Below, one piece after another: positions 53,181-61,862 of a DNA stretch of 64,000 bases. The position numbers and the translations under genes are program-made. The stretch is taken from contig JAEUOU010000031.1 in assembly GCA_016790575.1 (NCBI GenBank), positions 1-64,000 of the forward strand. Reading direction: 5' to 3'. The notes beneath the pieces were generated by a model. The model was not told the origin of the DNA. It saw only the letters and a list, made by a program, of their open reading frames with translations, and made no database searches. Positions within the stretch are counted from its first letter, which is position 1, and each line of letters opens with the position of its first letter. This DNA is from Burkholderiaceae bacterium. GTDB taxonomy: Bacteria; Pseudomonadota; Gammaproteobacteria; Burkholderiales; Burkholderiaceae_C.

Positions 53181-54104
53181 TCAGGCCTCGCCGACCCGCT
53201 GCAAGGCCCGCACCAGCGCTGCGCGGCGTTCATCCACCAGCAGGCGAACCTGGGCGCGGCTTTCGCCGAAGAATGAACGCTCCTCCAACCGCGCATGGTC
53301 CAGGGCACTCAGTCCATGCGCGGCCTGTTGCACGGTCAGCGGGCCGGTCGGATCGAAAGTGGCAATCAGTGCTTCAATTTCGACGCCCCGCAATTCGGGG
53401 AAAAAAAGCCCGGCAACCCGCCGGCGCACACTGCGTTTGCGCTGCCGCAACAGGGGGTCGTTGGTGACGTTGCCCGGGTGGCGGTGGTAGTCGAGCAACG
53501 GCTCGCCCAGGTTGTGAAAGCGCGCTCCGGCCGCCATGGCCTGGACGTAAAAATCATTGTCGGCATCGGTTCGCATGGCGGCGGTGTAGCGGATGCCGCA
53601 CGATCGCACGAAGGCGCTGCGCATTACCACCGTCGGATGGATCATCGCGCCGTCAACATGCAGCAGCATCGCCTTGATCTGCCCGTCATCGCGGGGCCAG
53701 CGCATCGGCTCGCGCAAAGGGCCGGTAACCCGAGTCGCATCAGCCGCCAGCAGATCCACTTCGGCGTTTGTCTCCAGGAATTGCAGTTGCCGCTCCAGGC
53801 GGTGCGGCAGACTGATGTCGTCCGAATCCATGACGGCCAGGAAGGGCGCGCGCGCGAGTTGCATGCCGATGTCTCGGGCCGCTGCGTTGCCCAGGTTGGC
53901 GGGCAGCCGCACCACGGTCATGCGGCGGTCACGGAACTGCTCTGCAATCGAGGCGCTGCCGTCGCGGGAGGCGTCATCGATGACGATCAGTTCCAAGTCG
54001 GTCAGGCTCTGCTGCAGGATGGATTCGACAGCCGCACCGACGCGGTCGGCGCGGTCGTAGGCCGGCATGACCACCGAGACCAGGGGGGTGCGTTCGTGGC
54101 GCAT
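53181..54104 (-). CDS. Family 2 glycosyltransferase
   Basis: A 307-residue cytosolic glycosyltransferase of GT-A fold. N terminus TPLVSVVMPAYDRADRVGAA is the typical nucleotide-sugar entry, followed by ELIVIDDASRDGS, and the DXD-type motif is in LAVMDSDDISLPHRL (about residues 90-104). RTDADNDFYVQAMAAGARFH contains the usual acceptor-side acidic residues. The C-terminal 60 residues are helical and Arg-rich. The start at 54104 is preceded by an in-frame GTG two codons upstream. No polysaccharide operon is visible nearby, so the acceptor is unknown. Confidence 0.85.
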   Translation of the reverse strand: MRHERTPLVSVVMPAYDRADRVGAAVESILQQSLTDLELIVIDDASRDGSASIAEQFRDRRMTVVRLPANLGNAAARDIGMQLARAPFLAVMDSDDISLPHRLERQLQFLETNAEVDLLAADATRVTGPLREPMRWPRDDGQIKAMLLHVDGAMIHPTVVMRSAFVRSCGIRYTAAMRTDADNDFYVQAMAAGARFHNLGEPLLDYHRHPGNVTNDPLLRQRKRSVRRRVAGLFFPELRGVEIEALIATFDPTGPLTVQQAAHGLSALDHARLEERSFFGESRAQVRLLVDERRAALVRALQRVGEA

Positions 54105-54227
54105 GATCACGACAATACCGCAAAGCGGGCGCCGGTGAGCTGCCGGGGAAGGAGTCCCGCCGGCTGCGGCGATCGACCCCCGCCAGGCGAAGCCTCCGCT
54201 ACCATCACCGCACTCGCACCGCACCCC

Positions 54228-55364
54228 ATGCCCGAAGCTTCTTCGCCACCCATCATCGAGCGCCAGCGCCTGACCGCCGACGCCCCGGACCGGGTGGCGG
54301 TGACCGGCCATTGGACTGCCGCTGCCGTGTCCGCAAGCGGGCAATGGGACAGTCTGGCCGGTGCGCTGGACCAGGTCGGGCCGTCGCTGGATGCCCACTG
54401 GGACCTTGGCGCGCTGCGCCGCCTGGACCACCTGGGGGCCCAGATACTCTGGAACCATTGGGGTCGCCAATGGCCCGGTCAACTGGTGGTGTCGGTCGAG
54501 CACCGGGCGGTGCTGGAGCGTGTGGCCCGCCTGAGTGTTCCACCGCCCGTTCCGCGTCGGCGTTCGATCTGGGAGCGTTTCCTGGGGTTGGGCAATTTCC
54601 TGCTCGTACTGGTCGACCACCTGCGCGACGCCGTGGCACTGATAGGTCAACTGGTGCTGGACATCGCGCGCCTGGCCCGTGCTCCGCGGCAGGGGCCGTG
54701 GCGCGACATCTCCGGTCATGTGTATCACATCGGTGCGACGGCATTGCCGATTACCGCCATGGTCGGTTTTCTGATCGGCGTGGTGCTGGCGTACCTGACG
54801 TCGCAGCAGTTGCGGCAATTCGGGGCAGAGATTTACATCGTCAACATCCTTGGCCTGTCCCTGGTGCGGGAGTTGGGCCCGGTGTTGGCGGCGGTACTGA
54901 TCGCCGGACGCTCGGGCTCGGCGATCACCGCGCAGATCGGCGTGATGCGGGTGACGGAAGAATTGGACGCGATGAAAGTCATGGGGATATCCCAGGGATT
55001 CCGGCTGGTTCTGCCCAGGGCCATTGCGCTGGCGCTGGCCATGCCCCTGCTGACCCTCTGGACCACCCTGGCCGCGCTGATCGGCGGCATGCTGGCGGCC
55101 GACCTGGCGCTGGGCATCACGCCGGCGTACTTCGTCAACAACCTGCCGCGGGCCGTGCAGGTCAGCAACCTCTGGCTGGCGATGGGCAAGTCGGCGGTTT
55201 TCGGAATCATGATTGCGCTGGTCGGTTGTCACTACGGTTTGCGGGTCAAACCCAACACCGAGAGTCTGGGCCAGGGAACCACCGCATCGGTGGTGACCTC
55301 GATTACGGTGGTGATCCTGATCGATGCGCTGTTTGCCGTGCTGTTCAAGAACATCGGAATCTGA
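54228..55364 (+). CDS. MlaE-type ABC permease with N-terminal STAS-like domain
   Basis: A 378-residue inner-membrane permease. Residues about 1-100 look like a STAS domain (VTGHWTAAAVSASGQWDSLA then LDAHWDLGALRRLDHLGAQIL). From about residue 130 the MlaE family is clear: SGHVYHIGATALPITAMVGF, IGVVLAYLTSQQLRQFGAE, VRELGPVLAAVLIAGRSGSA, EELDAMKVMGI and QGTTASVVTSITVVILIDAL. It carries lipids with the ATPase and MCE protein encoded next. Fusion of STAS and permease is known in this family, where a separate STAS partner (MlaB) occurs in E. coli. Confidence 0.92.
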   Translation: MPEASSPPIIERQRLTADAPDRVAVTGHWTAAAVSASGQWDSLAGALDQVGPSLDAHWDLGALRRLDHLGAQILWNHWGRQWPGQLVVSVEHRAVLERVARLSVPPPVPRRRSIWERFLGLGNFLLVLVDHLRDAVALIGQLVLDIARLARAPRQGPWRDISGHVYHIGATALPITAMVGFLIGVVLAYLTSQQLRQFGAEIYIVNILGLSLVRELGPVLAAVLIAGRSGSAITAQIGVMRVTEELDAMKVMGISQGFRLVLPRAIALALAMPLLTLWTTLAALIGGMLAADLALGITPAYFVNNLPRAVQVSNLWLAMGKSAVFGIMIALVGCHYGLRVKPNTESLGQGTTASVVTSITVVILIDALFAVLFKNIGI

Positions 55365-55366
55365 GC

Positions 55367-56182
55367 ATGACTTCCACCGTTCCCGCCGTGCCCGCCGCCG
55401 ACCCGGTGATCGACATCCGCGGCCTGTGGACCGTGTTCCATCAGGCCGGGGTCGACATCGTGGTGCACAAGGACCTGCAGTTGCAGGTGGCGTCCGGAGA
55501 GATGCTCTCGCTGGTCGGCGGCTCGGGGACCGGAAAGACCGTGCTCCTGCGTCAGATTCTGGGTCTTGCCCGCCCGGCGCGCGGGACCGTGACGGTGCTC
55601 GGCGAAAGCGCCGAACAGATGGGGCGGCAAGGGGCATCCAGTCGCGTCGGCATGCTGTTCCAGCACGGCGCACTCTATTCGGCCTTCACGGTGCTGGAGA
55701 ACATCGCTTTCGCGCTGCGCGAGCTCAAATGCCTGCCCGATGAACTGATTCGCGACGCCGCCCTGCTCAAGCTGCAGATGGTGGGACTGGATGTCAAACA
55801 CGCCCACAAGATGCCGTCCGAGCTGTCGGGGGGCATGATCAAGCGGGTTGCCCTGGCGCGGGCGCTGATCATGGACCCGCCGCTCCTGCTGCTGGATGAG
55901 CCGACGGCCGGACTGGACCCGGACAGCTCCGACGAGTTCTGCGCGCTGCTGCGATCCTTGCACCGCGAGCTGGGCCTGACGGTGGTGATGGTGACCCATG
56001 ATCTGGACACCTTGTTCGAATTGAGCACGCGGGTGGCGGTGTTGGCCGACCAGCGTGTGATTGTCAACGCGCCGCCGCGGGAGGTGGTAGCGTTTGCCCA
56101 TCCGTTCATTCACCATTTTTTCCTGGGTGAGCGGGGGCAGCGCGCGATGGAGCTGTTGCGCGAATACCCGTTTGTGGTCTAG
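55367..56182 (+). CDS. MlaF-type ABC transporter ATPase
   Basis: A 271-residue ATPase. Walker A GGSGTGKT lies near residues 51-58, signature LSGGMIKRVALARAL near 147-161, Walker B LLLLDEPTAGLDP and the H-loop MVTHDLDTL. The MlaF-type Q-loop context MLFQHGALYSAFTVLENIAF is typical of phospholipid importers/exporters. It starts 2 bp after the permease stop. Confidence 0.94.
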   Translation: MTSTVPAVPAADPVIDIRGLWTVFHQAGVDIVVHKDLQLQVASGEMLSLVGGSGTGKTVLLRQILGLARPARGTVTVLGESAEQMGRQGASSRVGMLFQHGALYSAFTVLENIAFALRELKCLPDELIRDAALLKLQMVGLDVKHAHKMPSELSGGMIKRVALARALIMDPPLLLLDEPTAGLDPDSSDEFCALLRSLHRELGLTVVMVTHDLDTLFELSTRVAVLADQRVIVNAPPREVVAFAHPFIHHFFLGERGQRAMELLREYPFVV

Positions 56183-56195
56183 GAGGTACGACTCG

Positions 56196-57173
56196 ATGGA
56201 AAACAAAGCCCACGCTCTGGCCGCCGGCACCTTTGTGCTGCTGGTGGCCGCCTTGCTGCTGGCCATGGCCTGGTGGCTGACGCGCGATGGCTCGATCCGG
56301 TCGGAATACGAGATCAGCTCCCCGGAGGCGGTCAGCGGCCTGAATGTGCAGGCGGGTGTTCGTCTCAAAGGTGTGCTGGTCGGCAAGGTGCAAAGCATCG
56401 GCTTTGACCCGCAGATCCCCGGTAACGTGCTGATGCGAATCGCGATCGACACCAAAGCGCCAATCACCCGCTCGACCGTGGCGACCCTCGGCTATCAGGG
56501 CCTGACCGGAATTGCCCACGTTCAGCTCGATGACGATGGCACCTCACGCGAGCCGCTGGTCGCGGCGGATGGCGGCGTACCCCGGATTCCGGTCCGCCCC
56601 GGTCTGATCGGGCGCCTGACGGAGCAAGGCGGTCGCACCCTGGGGCAGCTCGAAGAGGCCGCCAGGCGTTTCAACCAGCTGCTGGCCGCCGACAACCAGG
56701 CCGCGCTGCTCGGCGCGGTCGGCCGCATGGGTGAATCCGCCGCCAGTGTGGGCAAGCTGTCCCGCGATATCGGCACGCTGCTGGACCAGCAACTGGGGCC
56801 GGTGCGAACGCCCATTCCGCAATTGGTGCAGGACACCCGTGGCGCCATGCAGGCGCTGCAGGCCACGGCGTCGGATACGCGGCTGGCTGTCAACGATCTG
56901 CGCCAGACACTCAAACGCCTGGACGACAGTGGCCTGGTCGAGCGCCTGGGCCACGGCGCCGATGCGCTGGCCCAGGGCGCCGCGACGCTCAATGAGCAGA
57001 GCTTGCCGCGTCTGAACGCCGTGGGTGACGAGTTGGCGCGGACCAGCCGTCAGGTGGGCCGGGCGGCGCAGATCGTCGGGGACAACCCCCAGTCCCTGCT
57101 GTTCGGTACCGGCCCGACACCCCCAGGCCCGGGCGAGGCCGGCTTTGTGGCGCCGGTGCCGGTGGCCCGTTGA
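56196..57173 (+). CDS. MCE-domain (MlaD-like) substrate-binding protein
   Basis: A 325-residue periplasmic protein with an N-terminal anchor (about residues 8-28). The MCE domain is at about 36-115 (YEISSPEAVSGLNVQAGVRL then KGVLVGKVQSIGF, and TVATLGYQGLTGIAHVQLDD). The C-terminal 190 residues are helical (GRLTEQGGRTLGQLEEAARR, TASDTRLAVNDLRQTLKRLD), longer than E. coli MlaD, and could form a tube reaching across the periplasm. AGGAGG at 56181-56186 overlaps the ATPase stop and drives the ATG at 56196. Confidence 0.93.
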   Translation: MENKAHALAAGTFVLLVAALLLAMAWWLTRDGSIRSEYEISSPEAVSGLNVQAGVRLKGVLVGKVQSIGFDPQIPGNVLMRIAIDTKAPITRSTVATLGYQGLTGIAHVQLDDDGTSREPLVAADGGVPRIPVRPGLIGRLTEQGGRTLGQLEEAARRFNQLLAADNQAALLGAVGRMGESAASVGKLSRDIGTLLDQQLGPVRTPIPQLVQDTRGAMQALQATASDTRLAVNDLRQTLKRLDDSGLVERLGHGADALAQGAATLNEQSLPRLNAVGDELARTSRQVGRAAQIVGDNPQSLLFGTGPTPPGPGEAGFVAPVPVAR

Positions 57174-57184
57174 AAGACATTCCC

Positions 57185-57820
57185 ATGAAAACACCCCTTC
57201 TTTCGTTCCGGTTTTTTCCGCTGGCGCTGGCGCTGCTCGGGGGCTGCGCCGCGCTGCCGGACAAGCCCTTGCCGGTGGCGGTGTACGACTTCGGACCGGT
57301 GTCTGCGGCCGCTGCGCCACCGGCGCCCACGGTGGCCGGTTTGCCTGTGGTACTTGCCGAGGCCGATGCGCTGGCCGCGCTGGATGCCGTGCCGGTGCTC
57401 TACCGCCTGGCCTACGCAGACGTGCATGAACTGCGGCCGTATGCCCAGGCCCGCTGGAGCATGCCGCCCGCGCATCTGGTACGTCAGCGCCTGCGCACGC
57501 GGCTCGAACAGGATCGACCTGTGTTCGAAGCCGGCCAGGCGCCGGTGGCGCAGCTCAAGCTGGAGCTGGAGGAGTTCAGCCAGGTATTTGACGCACCCGA
57601 CCGCTCGCGCGCACTGGTGCGCCTGCGGGCGACACTCATCCCGCCCGCTGCGGCAGGCGGTCGCGGGGCGGAGCGGCGCCTGCCGGTGCACCAGGTGTTC
57701 AGCGCCGAGCGCCCGGCACCCAGCGCCGACGCCGGCGGTGGCGTGCGCGCACTGACCGCCGCCAGTGACGCGGCCGTGGACGCCCTCGCTCAGTGGCTGG
57801 GCCGCCAGAACCTGCGCTGA
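57185..57820 (+). CDS. ABC-type transport auxiliary lipoprotein
   Basis: A 211-residue lipoprotein with lipobox LLGGC (acylated Cys near residue 21), then LPVAVYDFGPVSAAAAPP and the domain body VLYRLAYADVHELRPYAQAR with SMPPAHLVRQRLRTRL, which match the lipoproteins that accompany MCE transporters (PqiC-like). Expected in the outer membrane facing the MCE tube. It starts 11 bp after the MCE gene and completes a four-gene lipid-transport operon. Confidence 0.85.
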   Translation: MKTPLLSFRFFPLALALLGGCAALPDKPLPVAVYDFGPVSAAAAPPAPTVAGLPVVLAEADALAALDAVPVLYRLAYADVHELRPYAQARWSMPPAHLVRQRLRTRLEQDRPVFEAGQAPVAQLKLELEEFSQVFDAPDRSRALVRLRATLIPPAAAGGRGAERRLPVHQVFSAERPAPSADAGGGVRALTAASDAAVDALAQWLGRQNLR

Positions 57821-57827
57821 GCCGGCG

Positions 57828-58397
57828 ATGCAGGCGCCGACGAACCTGGAGAACTGGCTGACCCGCGAGGGTCTGGAGCGGGTCGAGTCGCCGGCGCCGC
57901 TGTCGGTTCGCAGCGCACCGTGGCTGCAGCAGTCGCAGTTGCTGGACTTCTTTACCCTGGAAGAGCTCGATACCCTGGCCCAGGCCGTCTGGTTCGTTCG
58001 GGCACAGCCCGGGCGTGTCCTGGTGCGTGAGGGCGAGCGCGGCGACTGGATGCTGCTGGTTCTTGACGGTACCGTCGATGTCACCAAACGCCCCGTGACG
58101 CGCAAAGGCGTGGCGCCGGCCGCTGATGCCCCGCCCGAACGGCTGGCCGTGTTGTGTCCCGGCGCGGCGGTGGGCGAGATGTCCATGCTCGATGGGGAGC
58201 CCCGTTTCGCCACCTGCACCGCCATCGAGCCGGTCGAAGCGGCCATCCTGACCCGTGCTGCCATTGCCGGGTTGATTCGCGATCACCCGACCGTGGGCGC
58301 CAAACTGCTGGTCAAGCTGACACAGCTGTTGGCCCAGCGGCTGCGCAACACCACACATCAAATGATGCGGTTCATCGAAAACAATAGCAAAGAATGA
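57828..58397 (+). CDS. Cyclic-nucleotide-binding (Crp-like cNMP) domain protein without DNA-binding domain
   Basis: A 189-residue protein. Residues about 35-175 form a cNMP-type beta roll: LDFFTLEELDTLAQAVWFVR, GRVLVREGERGDWMLLVLDG, and the phosphate-binding cassette region PGAAVGEMSMLDGEPRFATC, where GE and R(F)A are placed as in cAMP-binding domains. No helix-turn-helix follows, so it may act as a ligand-sensing subunit, perhaps for the adjacent lipid transporter. The last residues (NNSKE) and the TGA stop are encoded by repeat copy H. It starts 7 bp after the lipoprotein gene. Confidence 0.83.
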   Translation: MQAPTNLENWLTREGLERVESPAPLSVRSAPWLQQSQLLDFFTLEELDTLAQAVWFVRAQPGRVLVREGERGDWMLLVLDGTVDVTKRPVTRKGVAPAADAPPERLAVLCPGAAVGEMSMLDGEPRFATCTAIEPVEAAILTRAAIAGLIRDHPTVGAKLLVKLTQLLAQRLRNTTHQMMRFIENNSKE

Positions 58398-58424
58398 CCA
58401 TTTTGCGATGGGTATGGCCAAAAA
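58384..58424 (+). repeat. Dispersed repeat, copy H at the 3' end of the cNMP gene
   Basis: Reads ATAGCAAAGAATGACCATTT then TGCGATGGGTATGGCCAAAA and A. The TGA in TGACC is the stop codon of the cNMP-domain gene; the MarC gene converges at 58467. Confidence 0.88.
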
Positions 58425-58466
58425 TCGTCAATAAATCCGTCGGTTGGCCGTCCCCGGGCCAATCCG

Positions 58467-59099
58467 TCAGCGCGACAGGGCCGGAAACAGCTTGTGCAGG
58501 CCGTCGCTCATCACCTCCACCGCCAGCGCGGCCAGGATCAGGCCCATCAGCCGGGTCATGACGTTGATGCCGGTCTTGCCCAGCACCCGGGCGATCGGTC
58601 CCGCGAGTGAAAAGCACAGGGCCGTCGCCAGGCCAATCACCGCGCCGTACCCCACCAGCGTCGCCAATTGCCAGAATGACTTGGCTTTGTCCGCATAAAT
58701 GACCACGGTGGACATGGTGGCGGGGCCGGTCAGCAACGGGATGGTCAGTGGCACCACCGCAATGCTGGCGCCCATGGCGGCTTTTTCGGCCCCGTCCTCC
58801 AGCTCGTGGGTGCTGGGCTTGGCCTCGGCGGGCTGGGCATTGAGCATGTTCATCGCGCTGATCAGGAGCAGCATGCCGCCGCCCACCTGGAAACTGGCCA
58901 GTGAAATGCTGAAAAACTCCAGAATCTGCAGCCCCAGCAGCGCACTGGTGGCGATCACCGCAAACGCGCTGAAGGACGAAATCCAGATCGTGCGACGGCG
59001 CTGCTCACGCGGGAAACCCTGCGTGTAGTGGATGAAAAACGGCACGATGGCCAGCGGGTTGACGATGGCCAGCAGGGTGATCAGCGGTTTGAAGTCCAT
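58467..59099 (-). CDS. MarC-family inner-membrane protein
   Basis: A 210-residue protein with six hydrophobic segments. Family landmarks: LLAIVNPLAIVPFFIHYTQG near the N terminus, FQVGGGMLLLISAMNML, and VVPLTIPLLTGPATMSTVVI in the middle, plus GLILAALAVEVMSDGL at the end. The function of MarC/YchE proteins is not established. It is the last of three minus-strand genes (SDR, MaoC, MarC). Confidence 0.9.
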   Translation of the reverse strand: MDFKPLITLLAIVNPLAIVPFFIHYTQGFPREQRRRTIWISSFSAFAVIATSALLGLQILEFFSISLASFQVGGGMLLLISAMNMLNAQPAEAKPSTHELEDGAEKAAMGASIAVVPLTIPLLTGPATMSTVVIYADKAKSFWQLATLVGYGAVIGLATALCFSLAGPIARVLGKTGINVMTRLMGLILAALAVEVMSDGLHKLFPALSR

Positions 59100-59134
59100 G
59101 GCGGCGATTGTGCGCCCCGCGGCCGTGCCGTCCT

Positions 59135-59617
59135 TCAGGCCGCGCCCGCGGCGGCGGCGGCATGCCGGCGCCGGAACATGCCCCAGCCCTCCATGTGCAG
59201 CACCTGATCGCCGCGCTGGTTGAACATCTCCCAGACGGTGCGCACCAGGCCCACATCAGGCCGGCTGGCCATCGGGCGGCGGTCGATCACCCGGTGCTGC
59301 AGGCGCAGCGTGTCGCCCGGAAACACCGGCTTGAGCCATTTGATCGATTCCAGCCCCGGCGAGCCCAGGCTGGCCGACTCGCGCAGGAAGTTGTCCACCA
59401 TGAGGCGCATGGCCATGGCGCAGGTGTGCCAGCCGCTGGCGCACAGGCCGCCGAACACCGAGGCCTTCGCCGCCTCGTCGTCCAGGTGGAAGGGCTGCGG
59501 GTCGAACTGGCGGGCGAAGTCGAGGATGGCCTCGCGCGTGGGCGTGACGGTGCCCAGGTCGATCACGGCGCCGACGGTCATGTCTTCCCAGTAGTGGCGG
59601 ATGGTGGGTGGGTTCAT
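59135..59617 (-). CDS. MaoC-family (hot-dog fold) dehydratase
   Basis: A 160-residue protein resembling (R)-specific enoyl-CoA hydratases and related MaoC proteins. Seen: FARQFDPQPFHLDDEAAKAS, where Asp and His are the predicted catalytic pair, then VFGGLCASGWHTCAMAMRLM and VFPGDTLRLQHRVIDRRPMA. Substrate not predictable. It starts 13 bp after the SDR stop, which suggests a shared acyl-CoA pathway. Confidence 0.87.
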   Translation of the reverse strand: MNPPTIRHYWEDMTVGAVIDLGTVTPTREAILDFARQFDPQPFHLDDEAAKASVFGGLCASGWHTCAMAMRLMVDNFLRESASLGSPGLESIKWLKPVFPGDTLRLQHRVIDRRPMASRPDVGLVRTVWEMFNQRGDQVLHMEGWGMFRRRHAAAAAGAA

Positions 59618-59630
59618 GGGTTTCGCGTTT

Positions 59631-60377
59631 TCAGCGTCCGCCGGAGACGTCCAGCAGGCTCATGGTGGTGTAACTGGCGGCCGGCGACAGCAGCCAGACA
59701 ATGGCTTCGGCCACTTCCGCGGCCGTGCCGCCGCGCTGCATCGGCACCAGGTGCTGCAGGTCGCGCACCCGGTCGGGCAGGCCGCCGCTGGCATGGATGT
59801 CGGTTTCGATCAGGCCGGGCCGCACCGCGTTGACGCGGATGCCCTCGGCCGCCACTTCCTTGGCCAGTCCGATGGTGAAGGCGTCGATCGCGCCCTTGGC
59901 GGCGGCGTAGTCCACATACTGCCCGGGCGAGCCCAGCCGCGAGGCGGCGCTCGAAACATTGACGATGGCGCCGCCCGCGCCGCCGTGGCGGGGGCTCATG
60001 CGCCGCACCGCTTCGCGCGCGCACAGCAGGCTGCCCAGCACGTTGATGTCGAACATGCGGCGCCAGCGGTCCATGTCCATTTCGTCCAGCCGGGCGCTGA
60101 AGTCCACCACGCCGGCGTTGTTGACCAGGCCGGTCAGCCGCCCGAATTTTGCGTCGATGCGCTCGAACATGCGCAGCACCTGCGCCTCGTCCGCCACGTC
60201 GGCCTGCACGGTGATGGCATGGCCGCCGGCGGCGCGAATGCTGCGCACCACCTCGTCGGCGGCGAGGGAATGGGCGGTGTAGTTCACCGCCACGGCCCAG
60301 CCGGCCTGCGCGGCGTGCCGCGCGGTGGCGGCGCCGATGCCGCGGCTGGCTCCGGTGATCAGCAGTACCTTGTCCAT
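59631..60377 (-). CDS. Short-chain dehydrogenase/reductase (glucose/ribitol-type SDR)
   Basis: A 248-residue NAD(P)-dependent oxidoreductase. Cofactor motif TGASRGIGAATAR lies near residues 8-20, NNAG in LVNNAGVV, catalytic Ser in NVSSAASR, and YxxxK in YVDYAAAKGA. The C-terminal SYTTMSLLDVSGGR is a standard SDR end. Start at 60377 (MDKVLLITGASRG). It is divergent from the DsbA-fold isomerase gene. Substrate unknown. Confidence 0.9.
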   Translation of the reverse strand: MDKVLLITGASRGIGAATARHAAQAGWAVAVNYTAHSLAADEVVRSIRAAGGHAITVQADVADEAQVLRMFERIDAKFGRLTGLVNNAGVVDFSARLDEMDMDRWRRMFDINVLGSLLCAREAVRRMSPRHGGAGGAIVNVSSAASRLGSPGQYVDYAAAKGAIDAFTIGLAKEVAAEGIRVNAVRPGLIETDIHASGGLPDRVRDLQHLVPMQRGGTAAEVAEAIVWLLSPAASYTTMSLLDVSGGR

Positions 60378-60457
60378 TCGGATGCTCCGGCAGATTTCAC
60401 GCAATCAGGTTACAAAGCGGGTGCTGACTCTTATTACAACCCGATCCGGAGACTGCC

Positions 60458-61057
60458 GTGCGTCACACAGTGGACTACTATTTCGCGCCCCAGAGCCCTT
60501 GGACCTACCTGGGCCACGCCCGTTTTGCGGCAATTGCGCAGGCGGCCGGCGCCACCGTGCGGGTGCTCCCGGTGGACTTGGGCCAGGTATTTCCCGTCTC
60601 CGGCGGCCTGCCGCTGCCCAAACGCGCGCCACAGCGCCAGGCCTACCGGCTGGTGGAGCTGCAGCGGTTTTCCGCCCACCTGAATGCGCCGCTGAACCTG
60701 CACCCGCGCTACTTTCCCGTCAGCGGCGACGACGCGGCGCGGCTGATCATCGCCGTCGATCTGCGCGACGGCACCGAGGCCGCGATGCGCCTGACCGGCG
60801 CCATCCTGGCCGCCTGCTGGGCGCAGGAGCGCAACATCGCTGACGACAAGACCCTGGCCGAGTTGCTGGCCGAGCAGGGGCTGGACCCGGCACGGCTGGA
60901 GCAGTCGCACCGCCAGGACGTGCAGGAGCGCTACGAGCGCGACACCCAGGCGGCCATCGAGGCCGGTGTGTTCGGCGCCCCGACCTACGTGGTGGACGGC
61001 GAGATGTTCTGGGGCCAGGACCGGCTGGATTTTGTCGAGCGCGTGCTACGCGGCTGA
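60458..61057 (+). CDS. 2-hydroxychromene-2-carboxylate isomerase-like DsbA-family protein
   Basis: A 199-residue protein of the kappa-class GST/DsbA fold. Landmarks: DYYFAPQSPWTYLGHARFAA at the N terminus, with the Ser that binds glutathione in this family, and GVFGAPTYVVDGEMFWGQDR, then LDFVERVL at the C terminus. In naphthalene catabolism such proteins isomerise 2-hydroxychromene-2-carboxylate, but most genomic relatives have unknown substrates. GTG start at 60458 is preceded by GGAG. Confidence 0.83.
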   Translation: MRHTVDYYFAPQSPWTYLGHARFAAIAQAAGATVRVLPVDLGQVFPVSGGLPLPKRAPQRQAYRLVELQRFSAHLNAPLNLHPRYFPVSGDDAARLIIAVDLRDGTEAAMRLTGAILAACWAQERNIADDKTLAELLAEQGLDPARLEQSHRQDVQERYERDTQAAIEAGVFGAPTYVVDGEMFWGQDRLDFVERVLRG

Positions 61058-61085
61058 TCACCGCATTTTCCCTTCTGGAGTTTTT

Positions 61086-61775
61086 ATGGGCACATTCACC
61101 ACCCTCACCGCCGCCGATGGCTTTTCGTTTCCTGCCTATGTGGCGCAGCCCGCAGGCACGCCGCGCGGCGCCGTCGTGGTGTTGCAGGAGATTTTTGGCG
61201 TCAATGCGCACATCCGCGCCGTGGCCGACGGCTATGCCGCGGCCGGCTACCTGGCGGTGGCGCCGTCGACCTTCCACCGGGTGAAACCGGGTGTCGAGCT
61301 CGGCTATGCGGAAGCCGACATGAACGAGGGCTTCGGCTACAAGATGGCGGTGGAGGCGCTGCCCGCCCCGGGTGTGATGGCCGACATCCAGGCCGTGATC
61401 GACCATGCGGCCCAGGCCGGCGGCGGCAAGGTGGGCATCGTCGGCTACTGCTGGGGTGGCCTGCTGACCTGGCGCGCCGCCTGCACGCTGTCCGGGCTGG
61501 CGGCTGCGGTGCCCTACTACGGCGGCGGCATGACCACGCCGGAAGAGGCCGCCCGCCAGCCGCGTGTGCCGGTGCTGGCGCATTTCGGTGAGCAGGACCG
61601 CTGGATTCCGCTGGACACGGTGCAGGCCTTCCGGGCTGCGCAGCCGGGGGTGGAGGTGCAGGTGTATGCCGCCCACCACGGCTTCAACTGCGACCACCGC
61701 GGCGCCTGGGACGCGGCGGCAGCGGCACTGGCGCGCGAGCGCACGCTGGCGTTTTTCGCCCGGCACGTCGGATAA
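61086..61775 (+). CDS. Dienelactone hydrolase family protein
   Basis: A 229-residue alpha/beta hydrolase. The triad can be placed at Cys122 (GYCWGG), Asp171 (GEQDRW) and His198 (AAHHGFN), close to the positions in classical dienelactone hydrolases. LQEIFGVNAHIRAVADGYAA is the usual oxyanion region. It follows the isomerase after 28 bp with a GGAG site; the pair could take part in aromatic breakdown, but no ring-cleavage genes are visible. Confidence 0.9.
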   Translation: MGTFTTLTAADGFSFPAYVAQPAGTPRGAVVVLQEIFGVNAHIRAVADGYAAAGYLAVAPSTFHRVKPGVELGYAEADMNEGFGYKMAVEALPAPGVMADIQAVIDHAAQAGGGKVGIVGYCWGGLLTWRAACTLSGLAAAVPYYGGGMTTPEEAARQPRVPVLAHFGEQDRWIPLDTVQAFRAAQPGVEVQVYAAHHGFNCDHRGAWDAAAAALARERTLAFFARHVG

Positions 61776-61862
61776 GACGCCCGCCAGCGGCCGCCCCGGA
61801 GCGGGCGGGCGGCGTGGCCCAGGGTGGTGGATGGCATCGCAACGTGGTCAGGAGGTGCTTCG

